A stretch of 41,125 nt of DNA from Granulicatella sp041433555 (GCF_041433555.1 NZ_JAPWBR010000018.1:1-41125), one strand, 5' to 3'; positions 6,398 through 15,640 are shown, counted from the first letter of the stretch. The notes: a model not told the origin generated them from the sequence alone. Made by a program: numbers and translations.

Positions 6398-7636
6398 ATG
6401 AATCAGTTTGTGGAAAGAATTAAAAATTTAAGTCTAATCAATCGAATTATTATCGGGATGGCAATTGGGATTCTTCTTGGAATTACAGTGCCGGAATTTA
6501 CGGTATTTGGAATGCTTGGAACGGTATTTGTTAATGCCTTAAAAGCAATTGCGCCATTATTAGTATTCTTTATCGTAATGAGTGCACTTGCTCAGCATAA
6601 AGAAGGTCATGAAACGAATATGAAATCCATTGTCATTCTATACTTGTTTGGGACATTTGCTGCAGCACTTGTCGGGGTCATTGCTAGTTATGCATTCCCA
6701 ATTACGATGACACTTGGAGAAGGTGCAACAGAAGTAGCAGCACCTCAAGGTATCGCAGCAGTGTTGCAATCTCTTATTTTAAAAATTGTAGATAATCCTG
6801 TGAATGCGATTATTTCAGGTAACTACATTGGTATCCTCTCTTGGGCAGTTTTGTTTGGAATGGCATATAGAAAATCCGATGAATCTGTAAAAAATATTTT
6901 AAGTCAAGTTGCGGATGCGACAAGTCACGTTGTTAAAATTGTGATTAGCTTTGCACCGGTTGGGATTATGGGACTCGTATTTACGACAGTATCTGAAAAT
7001 GGAGTAGGTGTGTTTGCAAACTATGGTGGACTAATCCTTATTCTAATTGGAAGTATGTTCTTCGTTGCTTTGGTTGTAAACCCAGCAATTGTGTACTTTA
7101 TGATTCGTGAAAATCTTTTTCCGCTAGTATTCCGTTGCTTGAAAGAGAGTGGAGTGACAGCATTCTTTGTACGTAGTTCTGCAGCGAATATTCCTGTGAA
7201 TATGCAACTTTGTAAAGATTTGGGACTAGATGAGGATAGTTATTCTGTATCAATCCCTCTAGGGGCAACGATTAATATGGCAGGAGCTGCCATTACGATT
7301 ACGGTACTCACGCTTGGTGCGGTGAATACATTAGGAATTCAAGTAGATTTTATTACAGCGCTCATCTTAAGTGTGTTATCAACGATTGCTGCTTGTGGCG
7401 CTTCAGGTGTTGCTGGAGGTTCGCTTTTATTAATCCCTGTAGCATGTAGCTTGTTTGGGATTTCAAATGATATCGCGATGCAAGTCGTTGGAGTTGGATT
7501 TATCATTGGTGTAATCCAAGATTCTTGTGAGACGGCATTGAACTCTTCAACAGACGTATTATTTACAGCTGCGGCAGAATTCCGTCAGTGGAAAAAAGAA
7601 GGAAGACAGATTTCTGTTTATCCTAATGCTGAATAG
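6398..7636 (+). CDS. sstT: Serine/threonine:Na+ symporter SstT
   Basis: This 412-residue carrier of the dicarboxylate/amino acid:cation symporter family (DAACS) takes up serine and threonine with Na+. The length matches SstT of other bacteria. Typical stretches are NINMAGAAITI-like GATINMAGAAITIT in the unwound transport helix, the serine-rich VRSSAANIPVNM hairpin, and CGASGVAGGSLLLIP near the second hairpin, together with QDSCETALNSSTDV at the substrate site. GAGGG lies five bases before the ATG. It is monocistronic, with its own promoter and a shared terminator. Substrate assignment rests on family resemblance. Confidence 0.92.
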   Translation: MNQFVERIKNLSLINRIIIGMAIGILLGITVPEFTVFGMLGTVFVNALKAIAPLLVFFIVMSALAQHKEGHETNMKSIVILYLFGTFAAALVGVIASYAFPITMTLGEGATEVAAPQGIAAVLQSLILKIVDNPVNAIISGNYIGILSWAVLFGMAYRKSDESVKNILSQVADATSHVVKIVISFAPVGIMGLVFTTVSENGVGVFANYGGLILILIGSMFFVALVVNPAIVYFMIRENLFPLVFRCLKESGVTAFFVRSSAANIPVNMQLCKDLGLDEDSYSVSIPLGATINMAGAAITITVLTLGAVNTLGIQVDFITALILSVLSTIAACGASGVAGGSLLLIPVACSLFGISNDIAMQVVGVGFIIGVIQDSCETALNSSTDVLFTAAAEFRQWKKEGRQISVYPNAE

Positions 7637-7647
7637 ATAAAAAAATA

Positions 7648-7680
7648 ACCCGTGTAACAAAAATGTTACACGGGTCTTTT
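7648..7680. terminator. Bidirectional terminator between sstT and gatD
   Basis: ACCCGTGTAACA (7648-7659) pairs perfectly with TGTTACACGGGT (7664-7675). The plus strand continues CTTTT and the minus strand continues TATTTTTTT, so both converging genes can end here. Confidence 0.9.
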
Positions 7681-7683
7681 GCG

Positions 7684-8343
7684 TTATGCATTTTTTGAAA
7701 GTTGACGCTCAGCCGCTGTTTCAATGATACGATCAGCTAAGTGTTGGTTTCTAACTAAGATTGGGCCATGGAAGTATGAGCAGAATACATTTTTATAATG
7801 ACATCCTTCAACATGATCTTCTTCGTTATTTCCGAATCCTTTAACAACTTTACCAAGTGGCTTCATATTTTTACCAAGATATGTTCTACCGATATGGTTT
7901 TCGTAGCCTAAATAAGTTTCACCAAATTCTTCATTAAAGATTTCAATATCCCCAATTAAGCGACTTGGAAATTGTCCATTGGTGCAAACATCAATAGCGC
8001 TAATACCGTTTAGGCGTTCTCCGCTTGCATTCACGTAGTAGCGACCGAGTAATTGGAATCCACCACAAATCGCAACGACAACACCATTATCTTCGATGTA
8101 TTGGATGAGGGCCTCTTTTTTATTTTGAAGGTCTTTAGCAACAACGGTTTGTTCAAAGTCTTGACCGCCGCCAAACATTACAATATCAAAGTCTTCAGCA
8201 TTAAAATCTTCTTCTAAACTAATTAAAGTAGTTTCCACTTCGTAGCCTAATTTTTTTGCACGGTGTTGCAACATGAGTAAGTTCCCATTGTCACCATAAG
8301 TGTTCATTAGGTTTCCATATAAATGACAGATTCTTAATTTCAT
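7684..8343 (-). CDS. gatD: Lipid II isoglutaminyl synthase, glutaminase subunit GatD
   Basis: GatD releases ammonia from glutamine and passes it to MurT, which amidates D-glutamate in lipid II to D-isoglutamine, a modification needed for efficient cross-linking and lysozyme resistance. The 219 residues form a CobB/CobQ-like class I amidotransferase domain. The nucleophile is Cys93 in VVAICGGFQLLG and the partner His192 is in SYFHGPILVRN; FGGGQDFEQ (57-65) is also characteristic. Its ATG overlaps the murT stop by four bases (ATGA), so translation is probably coupled and the two are made together. Confidence 0.93.
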   Translation of the reverse strand: MKLRICHLYGNLMNTYGDNGNLLMLQHRAKKLGYEVETTLISLEEDFNAEDFDIVMFGGGQDFEQTVVAKDLQNKKEALIQYIEDNGVVVAICGGFQLLGRYYVNASGERLNGISAIDVCTNGQFPSRLIGDIEIFNEEFGETYLGYENHIGRTYLGKNMKPLGKVVKGFGNNEEDHVEGCHYKNVFCSYFHGPILVRNQHLADRIIETAAERQLSKNA

Positions 8344-9683
8344 CCGTTCATCCCTTCCTTAAGGTATCCTTCTTTGGCAAAGTCTTTACGTAAGTCGAGT
8401 AGAGCAGTATAAGTTGCTAGTACATTGACTTTCTTCGTTGGAGCTTTGCGAATCCAATCGATTAATTCCGCATTTGTTTTAAAGACTTTCATGTTTTCAA
8501 AACCTGCAACTTCCATACGAACACTAAGGTCTTCAACACGGATTCCGCTAATAGCTGTGTCAACAGAATTCAAGGCATGTAGCCCTTCGAAATCGCCATC
8601 CCAAATCCAGCTCACGTCTTGACCATCTGCAGGGTTATCGTTTAAGAGAACTCCTAAACTAAAGGATTCTTTTTCATAAGATAATAATTGAACGATTTGG
8701 TTAAATCCGACTGGATTTTTAATTAAGTTCAACATGACTTCTTTATCTTCAACATCAAATGTTTCTTGACGACCAAAGACGCGTTGTGCTTTAGAGAACC
8801 CTGCTTGGATTTCTTCAGTTGAAAGACCGAAGAATTTTGCAGCGGAGTAAGCTGCTAACGCATTGTAAATATTGTAAAGTCCAGCAATTGGAATTGAGAA
8901 AGTAGTACCGTCAATATCAAATGAAGAACCTGTTAGATATAATTCATTAAGTGCAGTGACTGCATAATTCAATTCAGGACGTTTGAAATCACATTTTGGA
9001 CAATAGTATTTTCCGAGGTTGCTATAAGTAATGCACTTATAGTGCAAGATCGATTGGCAATGAGGGCAAAGAACACCATCAGTATTGTAGTGCGCCATCA
9101 TTTCGCTATCTTCAGCATTGTTAAATCCGAAATACTCACGAGGATTTGGAGTGTCCACACTATTAAAAATAGGAGCGTCTCCATTTGCTAAAATAGTTGC
9201 ACTTGGTGCAAAAGCAGCACCATCTAGCATTAATTGATAGGTTGTATAAATTTCTCCAAAACGATCCATTTGGTCGCGGAAAATATTCGTGAACACAAAT
9301 AGTTTTGGTTCGATATATGGAGTGATGTGACGAATCGTTGCTTCATCCACTTCAAGAACGGCGATATTCTTTTCACCGGTCTTTGGAGAGTGGTTTAAAA
9401 ATGTTGAAACAATCCCTTGAGTTAAATTAGCTCCAGTAGGGTTTGTTAAAATATTTGGATATTTTTGTTTTAACAATTGAACAATCAGTGAAGTTGTTAA
9501 AGTTTTCCCGTTTGTTCCGCTGACGATAATGACATCGTAATTTTCAGCGAGTGATTTTAAAATATTTGGATCGATAGCATGAGCTACTTTCCCTGGCAGG
9601 CTACTACCGCCTTTTGTAAAAGTCTTCAGAGCCCAGCGAGTAAATCTACCAGCTCCTAAGGCAACTTGTGTTCTAAGATTCAA
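8340..9683 (-). CDS. murT: Lipid II isoglutaminyl synthase, Mur ligase subunit MurT
   Basis: The 447-residue protein activates the D-Glu carboxylate of lipid II with ATP and amidates it with ammonia from GatD. Seen: the Mur ligase P-loop SGTNGKT (55-61), a four-cysteine zinc ribbon inserted in the central domain (CPHC at 206-209, CPKC at 228-231), and the C-terminal DUF1727 domain. It lacks the N-terminal UDP-binding domain of MurC-F, as expected. Translation starts at TTG (9683): AAAGGA lies nine bases upstream and no other start fits before the P-loop. It is the first gene of a two-gene operon. Confidence 0.93.
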   Translation of the reverse strand: MNLRTQVALGAGRFTRWALKTFTKGGSSLPGKVAHAIDPNILKSLAENYDVIIVSGTNGKTLTTSLIVQLLKQKYPNILTNPTGANLTQGIVSTFLNHSPKTGEKNIAVLEVDEATIRHITPYIEPKLFVFTNIFRDQMDRFGEIYTTYQLMLDGAAFAPSATILANGDAPIFNSVDTPNPREYFGFNNAEDSEMMAHYNTDGVLCPHCQSILHYKCITYSNLGKYYCPKCDFKRPELNYAVTALNELYLTGSSFDIDGTTFSIPIAGLYNIYNALAAYSAAKFFGLSTEEIQAGFSKAQRVFGRQETFDVEDKEVMLNLIKNPVGFNQIVQLLSYEKESFSLGVLLNDNPADGQDVSWIWDGDFEGLHALNSVDTAISGIRVEDLSVRMEVAGFENMKVFKTNAELIDWIRKAPTKKVNVLATYTALLDLRKDFAKEGYLKEGMNG

Positions 9684-9716
9684 TTTAGACGATCCTTTCC
9701 GTTAATATACTTCACT

Positions 9717-9725
9717 ATTGTAGCA
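9717..9725 (-). promoter_or_regulatory. Extended -10 promoter of murT-gatD
   Basis: TGCTACAAT on the minus strand is an extended -10 element about 35 bases before the murT start. No good -35 is present, which is acceptable for extended -10 promoters. Confidence 0.6.
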
Positions 9726-9812
9726 TATTTTCATGAAAAGTGGTTTATAAAAACGTTTTTAAAATTTTATTAAAATTGTTTGTTGAAAATCGCCTGAAAT
9801 AACGGTTTTTCT

Positions 9813-9842
9813 TTGCACAAAGGTACCCATTTATCGTAAGAT
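9813..9842 (+). promoter_or_regulatory. Possible promoter of the tdk operon
   Basis: TTGCAC (9813-9818) and TAAGAT (9837-9842) are spaced by 18 bases, 35 bases before the tdk start. The -10 is a weak match. Confidence 0.45.
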
Positions 9843-9877
9843 ATTAAAGGTATAGTTTAGCAATTGGAGGGATAAAT

Positions 9878-10456
9878 GTGGCACAATTGTTTTTTAAATA
9901 TGGTGCAATGAATAGCGGAAAATCAATCGAAATTTTAAAGGTTGCACATAATTATGAAGAACAAGATAAACCGGTTTTATTATTTACGAGTGCAATTGAC
10001 GACCGTGACCAAGTAGGATATGTATCAAGTCGTATCGGAGTAAGACGTGAAGCCATTCCGATTTTTGACGATACACCTATTTACGAAATTGTCGAAGGTC
10101 AAGCGGTGAAACCTTATTGTATTTTGATTGATGAATCTCAATTCTTATCAAAACAACACATTCTAGAACTCGCTCGAATTGTTGACGAATTAAATATTCC
10201 AGTAATGGCATTTGGCTTAAAGAATGATTTCCAAAACGAGTTATTTGAAGGCTCTAAATACTTATTACTTTATGCGGATAAAATCGAAGAGATTAAAACG
10301 ATTTGTTGGTATTGTCATAAAAAAGCAAGTATGAATATGCGTGTAGTGGATGGTGTTCCAGTGTATACGGGAGAACAAATTCAAATTGGAGGCAATGATG
10401 CCTATTATCCAGTTTGCCGTTATCATTATAATCATCCTGGTGAAGAACGCTTATAA
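9878..10456 (+). CDS. tdk: Thymidine kinase
   Basis: This 192-residue type II thymidine kinase phosphorylates thymidine to dTMP in pyrimidine salvage. The P-loop GAMNSGKS is at 9-16, the Walker B with catalytic Glu86 is in ILIDESQFL, and the lasso zinc site uses CWYC (143-146) and CRYH (180-183). The start is GTG at 9878 with GGAGGG six bases upstream; the nearby ATG at 9876 is out of frame. It opens a string tdk-prfA-prmC-tsaC, a common order in Lactobacillales and bacilli. Confidence 0.95.
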   Translation: MAQLFFKYGAMNSGKSIEILKVAHNYEEQDKPVLLFTSAIDDRDQVGYVSSRIGVRREAIPIFDDTPIYEIVEGQAVKPYCILIDESQFLSKQHILELARIVDELNIPVMAFGLKNDFQNELFEGSKYLLLYADKIEEIKTICWYCHKKASMNMRVVDGVPVYTGEQIQIGGNDAYYPVCRYHYNHPGEERL

Positions 10457-10477
10457 GAGAAGATAAAGGAGAAAAGT

Positions 10478-11557
10478 ATGTTCGATCAATTAGATAGTTT
10501 TATTATTCGTTATGATGAACTTTCAGAGTTACTAAGTGACCCGGAAGTTATCGGCGATACAAAACGTTTCATGGAATTAACAAAAGAAGAAGCAAACTTA
10601 CGACCAAAAGTAGAAACGTTCAAACGTTATCAACAGGTGGTTGAAGAAATTAGCGACACAGAGGATATGCTTGGCGAAAGCTTAGATGCTGAAATGGCAG
10701 AAATGGCTAAAGAAGAATTAAGTGCCCTCAAAAAAGAAAAAGTAGAATTAGAAGATAAAATCAAATTCTTACTGTTACCAGAAGATCCAAACGATGGCAA
10801 AAACATCATCATGGAAATCCGTGGTGCAGCTGGTGGAGATGAAGCTGCACTCTTTGCGGGAGATCTTTTGAATATGTATCAAAAATACGCTGAAGCACAA
10901 GGATGGCGTGTAGAGGTGATGGATGCCAATGTAACAGGTATCGGTGGATATAAAGAAGTCATTTTAATGATTACAGGGGATAATGTATTCTCTAAATTAA
11001 AATATGAATCTGGTGCTCACCGTGTACAACGTGTTCCGTCAACTGAATCTCAAGGACGTGTGCATACTTCAACAGCTACAGTCGTTGTCATGCCTGAAGC
11101 AGAAGAAGTAGAAATTGAATTAGAAGATAAAGATATTCGTGTGGATATTTACCATGCATCAGGTGCCGGTGGACAGCACGTTAACAAGACTGCATCTGCC
11201 GTACGTTTAACTCACTTGCCAACAGGAATTGTTGTTGCTATGCAAGATGAACGTTCACAATTGAAGAACCGTGAGAAAGCGATGAAAGTATTGCGTGCGC
11301 GTGTATATGACAAGATTTCTCAAGAAGCACAATCTGAATATGATGCAAACCGTAAGTCTGCAGTAGGTACAGGGGACCGTTCTGAACGTATTCGTACGTA
11401 CAACTTCCCACAAAACCGTGTTACAGACCACCGTATTGGTTTAACACTTCAAAAGTTAGATCAAGTGTTAGCTGGAAAAATTGATGAAATTGTCGATGCT
11501 TTAATTCTTTATGATCACACAGAAAAATTGGAGCAATTAAATAATGGAAACAACTAA
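10478..11557 (+). CDS. prfA: Peptide chain release factor 1
   Basis: RF1 reads UAA and UAG stop codons and triggers peptide release. The 359 residues include the codon-recognition tripeptide PST in QRVPSTESQGR (187-189; P-x-T is the RF1 type) and the universal GGQ at 231-233 that enters the peptidyl transferase centre. The glutamine is methylated by PrmC, encoded by the next gene, which overlaps by 14 bases. AAAGGAG precedes the ATG. Confidence 0.97.
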   Translation: MFDQLDSFIIRYDELSELLSDPEVIGDTKRFMELTKEEANLRPKVETFKRYQQVVEEISDTEDMLGESLDAEMAEMAKEELSALKKEKVELEDKIKFLLLPEDPNDGKNIIMEIRGAAGGDEAALFAGDLLNMYQKYAEAQGWRVEVMDANVTGIGGYKEVILMITGDNVFSKLKYESGAHRVQRVPSTESQGRVHTSTATVVVMPEAEEVEIELEDKDIRVDIYHASGAGGQHVNKTASAVRLTHLPTGIVVAMQDERSQLKNREKAMKVLRARVYDKISQEAQSEYDANRKSAVGTGDRSERIRTYNFPQNRVTDHRIGLTLQKLDQVLAGKIDEIVDALILYDHTEKLEQLNNGNN

Positions 11558-12419
11558 TCCAACAAACCAAGAAGTCCTCGTTAGGGCTTCTTGTTTTTTA
11601 GAAGAAAAACAACCTAAACTAGGAAACGAAGAATGCCAACATCTTGTAAGAGAATTAATGCTATTCAAGAATCAATGGACCTTGTCGCAATTTTTGTTGA
11701 ATTTACGACAAGAGGCTACGGTGACTTTTGAAGACTTAGAACCTGAGTTACTACGCTTAAGTGAGTTTGAACCCTTGCAGCAAATTACAGGAGTTGCAGA
11801 ATTTCTAGGGGAAGAATTTATGGTCACAAAGGACACTTTAATTCCTCGTCCAGAAACAGAAGAGCTAGTTTTAAAAGCACAGTCATTTTTAGAACAATGC
11901 CCTGTTGGGAAGGTACTAGAAATTGGTGTTGGAACAGGGTGCATTATTTTAAGTCTTGAAAGACTGGTTGGACGACATCATTATTTTGGGTGCGATATTT
12001 CAGAAGAAGCACTCGTTGTCGCTCAAAAGAATCGAGAGAAGTTCAATCTTCAAACCGAATTGATATATAGCGATGTGTACAGCGATGTTCCCCGTGAGAA
12101 GTTTGAGTGTATTATTAGTAATCCACCGTATATTGCTTTCTCGGAAGAAGGATTAATGGATGAGTCTGTGAGACGCTATGAGCCAAAGCAAGCGTTATTT
12201 GCAGAAAATGAGGGGCTTGCGATTTACGAAAAGATTGCCAACCGATTAGAAGAATTTTTAACAGATAGTGGACAAGCCTTTTTTGAAATTGGATTTAACC
12301 AAGGAGCAAGCGTACAACGAATTTTTAGGGAAGCTTGTCCAAATAGAGAAGTAACAATTCATAAAGATATTGCAGGATTAGACCGCATGATTATTGTGAG
12401 TGGAAAGGAGGCGCAGTAA
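11544..12419 (+). CDS. prmC: Release factor glutamine methyltransferase PrmC (HemK)
   Basis: PrmC transfers a methyl group from S-adenosylmethionine to the GGQ glutamine of release factors. The 291 residues have an N-terminal helical substrate-binding domain, the SAM-binding EIGVGTG (126-132) and the catalytic NPPY at 193-196. Its start lies inside the end of prfA (14-base overlap), which fits coupled synthesis of the enzyme and its substrate. Confidence 0.95.
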   Translation: METTNPTNQEVLVRASCFLEEKQPKLGNEECQHLVRELMLFKNQWTLSQFLLNLRQEATVTFEDLEPELLRLSEFEPLQQITGVAEFLGEEFMVTKDTLIPRPETEELVLKAQSFLEQCPVGKVLEIGVGTGCIILSLERLVGRHHYFGCDISEEALVVAQKNREKFNLQTELIYSDVYSDVPREKFECIISNPPYIAFSEEGLMDESVRRYEPKQALFAENEGLAIYEKIANRLEEFLTDSGQAFFEIGFNQGASVQRIFREACPNREVTIHKDIAGLDRMIIVSGKEAQ

Positions 12420-13429
12420 TGGAAACACAAATTTTTACAAAAGAGAACTTAGATATTGCAGCTAAAGCGTTGCAACAAGGAGAAATTGTTTCTTTTCCAA
12501 CGGAGACGGTGTATGGATTAGGAGCAATCGCAACAAGTCAAGAAGCGGTGTTAAAAGTATTTGAGGCAAAAGGACGTCCAAGTGATAATCCACTGATTGT
12601 TCATATTAGTGATATCCAGCAGATGACTTCTACTGTAGAAGAAGTTCCTGAAATTGCGCTGACCTTAGCGAAGGCTTTTTGGCCAGGACCACTGACGATG
12701 ATTCTAAAGGCGAAACCAGGAATTTATGCTCCAGCCTTATCCGCTGGACTTCCAACGGTTTCATTCCGTATGCCAAAGCATCCATTAACATTAGAGTTAA
12801 TCTCAAAAGTGGGAATTCCTCTTGTGGGACCGAGTGCGAACCTTTCGACGAAGCCAAGTCCAACGAAAGTAGAACATGTATTTGAAGATATGAATGGTCG
12901 TATTCGTGGAATCGTTGATGGTGGATCATCCACTGTCGGTGTGGAGTCAACAGTCATTGATTTAACGAATGAAGACGGGCCCGTAATATTACGACCGGGT
13001 GTCATTACAAAAGAACAAATTGAAGCGGTCATTGGGCCTATTCAATCTACAGTCAAAACGACAGCAGGAGAACGGGAAGTACCCAAATCTCCAGGGATGA
13101 AATATCGTCATTACGCACCAAAAACACCAGTGTTTGTTGTTGAAGGAACGGTTGAAGCTTTTGAAGAAACTATCCATAAATACAAAGTACAAGGAAAAAC
13201 AGTGGGTGTGATGGCTCAAAACGCTATTATAGATGCCTTTGAAAATAAAGTTGAAGGTACTTACAAGATGGGGACGAGCGTGGACGATATGAACCGTGCG
13301 TTATTTGATGCACTGCGTACATTAGACCACTTAAAATTAGATGTAATTTTAGCAGAATCTGCTCCAGAAGTAGGAGTAGGAATCGCGTATATGAATCGTT
13401 TGAAAAAAGCGGCATCAACCGTTCTATAG
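12419..13429 (+). CDS. tsaC: L-threonylcarbamoyladenylate synthase (Sua5/YwlC type)
   Basis: The enzyme makes threonylcarbamoyl-AMP from threonine, bicarbonate and ATP, the first step of t6A modification at position 37 of ANN-decoding tRNAs. At 336 residues it is the long Sua5 form: an N-terminal YrdC domain (SFPTETVYGLGAIA near residue 25, KGRPSDNPLIVHI, VGPSANLSTKPSPT) joined by the PGMKYRHYAP linker to a C-terminal Sua5 domain. The ATG overlaps the prmC stop by one base (TAATG), with GGAGG upstream. It may also be annotated sua5 or ywlC. Confidence 0.94.
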   Translation: METQIFTKENLDIAAKALQQGEIVSFPTETVYGLGAIATSQEAVLKVFEAKGRPSDNPLIVHISDIQQMTSTVEEVPEIALTLAKAFWPGPLTMILKAKPGIYAPALSAGLPTVSFRMPKHPLTLELISKVGIPLVGPSANLSTKPSPTKVEHVFEDMNGRIRGIVDGGSSTVGVESTVIDLTNEDGPVILRPGVITKEQIEAVIGPIQSTVKTTAGEREVPKSPGMKYRHYAPKTPVFVVEGTVEAFEETIHKYKVQGKTVGVMAQNAIIDAFENKVEGTYKMGTSVDDMNRALFDALRTLDHLKLDVILAESAPEVGVGIAYMNRLKKAASTVL

Positions 13430-13437
13430 AAGAACTC

Positions 13438-13473
13438 ATAGGTTTTCTACAAAAGCCTATAATGTGATAAAAT
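13438..13473 (+). promoter_or_regulatory. Possible glyA promoter region with small hairpin
   Basis: TATAAT (13458-13463) and TAAAAT (13468-13473) are two -10-like elements before glyA, with no good -35. ATAGGTTTT (13438-13446) can pair with AAAGCCTAT (13452-13460), so a small hairpin overlaps the first one. There is no U-run, so it is not a terminator. Confidence 0.35.
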
Positions 13474-13504
13474 AGAAAAGGTAAGAAAAGAAAGGGGTAG
13501 TTGA

Positions 13505-14737
13505 ATGAGTCAATTTACAGAAGATAAAATCATCTTTGAGACGATCGAAAAAGAATTACATCGTCAACAACAAGGGATTGAATTAATTGCATCTGAAAAC
13601 TTCGTATCTGAAGGAGTTTTACGGGCACAAGGAAGTATTCTAACGAATAAATATGCAGAAGGGTATCCAGGACGTCGCTACTATGGCGGATGTGAATATG
13701 TAGATGTCATCGAGCAATTAGCAATTGACCGTGTGAAAGAATTGTTTGGTGCAGAATATGCCAATGTTCAACCACACTCAGGTTCTCAAGCAAATATGGC
13801 TGCGTATCGTGCTCTAGTGAAGAAAGGCGATAAGATTTTAGGGATGGACTTAAACCATGGTGGGCACTTGACTCACGGAATGGGAGTAAACTTCTCTGGA
13901 CAAGATTATCAGTTCGTTTCTTATGGAGTAAATCCAGAAACTGAAACAATCGATTATGATGAATTAGAACGTATCGCTAAGGAAGAAAAGCCACAATTAA
14001 TCGTAGCTGGAGCTTCAGCGTACCCACGTGAGATTGACTTCAAACGAATTAGTGAAATTGCTAAAGAAGTTGGAGCTTACTTTATGGTGGATATGGCCCA
14101 TATCGCTGGGTTAGTTGCTAAAGGGGCTCATCAAAATCCAGTTCCTTATGCAGATGTTGTGACATCAACAACACATAAAACATTACGTGGACCACGTGGC
14201 GGTTTAATTTTAGCAAAAGAAGAATTTGGTAAAAAATTAAACAGTGCGATCTTCCCTGGAATCCAAGGTGGACCCCTAGAGCACGTGATTGCTGGTAAAG
14301 CAGTTGCATTCCATGAAGCTCTTCAACCAGCATTTGGTGAGTATATCGAGCAAGTCGTGAAAAATGCTAAAGCTATGGCGCAAGTGTTCGAAGGAACAGT
14401 GATTCGTGCGATTTCAGGTGGTACAGATAACCATCTATTACTCCTCGATATTAAAGATACTGGATTAAACGGTAAAGAAGCGCAAGAATTACTCGACACT
14501 GTTGGAATTACAGTGAATAAAAATGCCATTCCATTTGATACATTACCACCTGTTAAAACAAGTGGAATTCGTGTCGGAACGGCAGCTATTACAACACGTG
14601 GTTTTGATGAAGCTGCGGTGAAAAAAGTAGCTGAGTTAATCCTTACAACATTAACACATCCTGAAAATGAAGAAGTATTAAACACGGTTCGTCAAGAAGT
14701 AAAACAGTTGACGGAAACTTTCAAATTATACGCGTAA
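13505..14737 (+). CDS. glyA: Serine hydroxymethyltransferase
   Basis: This PLP enzyme interconverts serine and glycine while charging tetrahydrofolate with a one-carbon unit. It is 410 residues, a normal length. The cofactor lysine is Lys225 in TSTTHKTLRGPRGG; other typical motifs are ELIASENFVS (26-35), YAEGYPGRRYYGG (50-62) and VDMAHIAGL. AAAGGGG lies before the ATG. It follows tsaC by 75 bases. The tsaC-glyA-upp-atp order is a familiar one in Gram-positives. Confidence 0.97.
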   Translation: MSQFTEDKIIFETIEKELHRQQQGIELIASENFVSEGVLRAQGSILTNKYAEGYPGRRYYGGCEYVDVIEQLAIDRVKELFGAEYANVQPHSGSQANMAAYRALVKKGDKILGMDLNHGGHLTHGMGVNFSGQDYQFVSYGVNPETETIDYDELERIAKEEKPQLIVAGASAYPREIDFKRISEIAKEVGAYFMVDMAHIAGLVAKGAHQNPVPYADVVTSTTHKTLRGPRGGLILAKEEFGKKLNSAIFPGIQGGPLEHVIAGKAVAFHEALQPAFGEYIEQVVKNAKAMAQVFEGTVIRAISGGTDNHLLLLDIKDTGLNGKEAQELLDTVGITVNKNAIPFDTLPPVKTSGIRVGTAAITTRGFDEAAVKKVAELILTTLTHPENEEVLNTVRQEVKQLTETFKLYA

Positions 14738-14867
14738 CGAGGTAAATGTAAAGGTTTGTTTCAGATTATGAAAATAATAATAAGTTTTCAAACTGAGACT
14801 AGATATTTAACTGGTTTTTAGGTAAAATAATAGAAGTGACACTAATGTATTGGAAGGAGAATGACAA

Positions 14868-15503
14868 ATGGGTAAATTTCACGTACTTGATCATCCGTTA
14901 ATTCAACATAAATTGACAATGATTCGTCAAAAGGATTGTGGAACAAAAGTTTTCCGCGAAGTTGTAAACGAAATTTCAATGCTAATGGCTTATGAGGTTT
15001 CTAGAGATCTGCCTCTTGAAGATGTAGAAATCGAAACTCCACTTGTTAAAACAACATTGAAAACATTAGCTGGTAAAAAAGTTGCTATCATTCCGATTCT
15101 GCGAGCAGGACTAGGAATGGTTGATGGAATTCTCGAATTAATCCCAGCAGCCAAAATTGGGCATGTTGGTATGTATCGTGATCATGACACATTGCAACCT
15201 GTTGAGTATTTCGTGAAGTTGCCTTCAGATATTTCTGAAAGACAATTGTTTGTCGTTGATCCTATGTTAGCAACTGGGGGATCTGCAGTAGCTGCTATTG
15301 ACGCACTGTTGAAGCGTGGTGCACAACCAAGCTCGATTAAGTTTTGCTGTCTTGTAGCTGCTCCAGAAGGTGTAGAAGTTCTACGTAAAGCCCACCCAGA
15401 TATCGACATCTACGCAGCAGCGTTAGATGAAAGATTAAATGAACATGGATACATTCTTCCAGGATTAGGAGATGCTGGAGATCGTTTATTCGGAACCAAA
15501 TAA
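14868..15503 (+). CDS. upp: Uracil phosphoribosyltransferase
   Basis: The enzyme converts uracil and PRPP to UMP in pyrimidine salvage. The 211 residues include the PRPP-binding loop VDPMLATGGSA (130-140) and the C-terminal uracil-binding region with GYILPGLGDAGDR. The ATG has GGAAGGAG upstream. The 130-base gap after glyA is AT-rich and holds only a weak GTTTCAG/CTGAGAC pairing; no clear terminator or promoter was found there. A possible promoter for the ATP synthase operon begins within five bases of the stop codon. Confidence 0.96.
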   Translation: MGKFHVLDHPLIQHKLTMIRQKDCGTKVFREVVNEISMLMAYEVSRDLPLEDVEIETPLVKTTLKTLAGKKVAIIPILRAGLGMVDGILELIPAAKIGHVGMYRDHDTLQPVEYFVKLPSDISERQLFVVDPMLATGGSAVAAIDALLKRGAQPSSIKFCCLVAAPEGVEVLRKAHPDIDIYAAALDERLNEHGYILPGLGDAGDRLFGTK

Positions 15504-15507
15504 TAAA

Positions 15508-15537
15508 TTTACATAGTCAACGCTTTTGCGATAGACT
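15508..15537 (+). promoter_or_regulatory. Candidate promoter of the atp operon
   Basis: TTTACA (15508-15513) and TAGACT (15532-15537) are spaced by 18 bases, between upp and atpB. Transcription from it would begin near 15544, just before the hairpin at 15552. It is the best match in the gap; the -10 is imperfect. Confidence 0.5.
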
Positions 15538-15551
15538 ATTGCCACCAAATC

Positions 15552-15610
15552 TGACAATAATCACCGTACTGAGCGTAAAACTCAAAGTATAGGATTATTG
15601 TCATTTTTTT
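15552..15610 (+). terminator. Terminator-like hairpin in the atp leader
   Basis: TGACAATAATC (15552-15562) pairs perfectly with GATTATTGTCA (15593-15603), followed by seven T residues (15604-15610). The 30-base interior can form a smaller GAG/CTC and TACT/AGTA stem. It may end upp transcription, but only 30 bases separate it from the atpB start, so the atp operon must be read through it. Confidence 0.75.
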
Positions 15611-15640
15611 ATTTGGTGTAAAGGAGGGGAAATAAGAAAC

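Noticed and set aside
12630..13439. Several antisense open frames within tsaC
   Set aside because: They are shadows of the plus-strand gene: no ribosome binding sites, no recognisable domains, and all overlap a well-supported enzyme.
13430..13504. Riboswitch or T-box before glyA
   Set aside because: Only 75 bases with one small hairpin and no T-box or purine/glycine riboswitch core.
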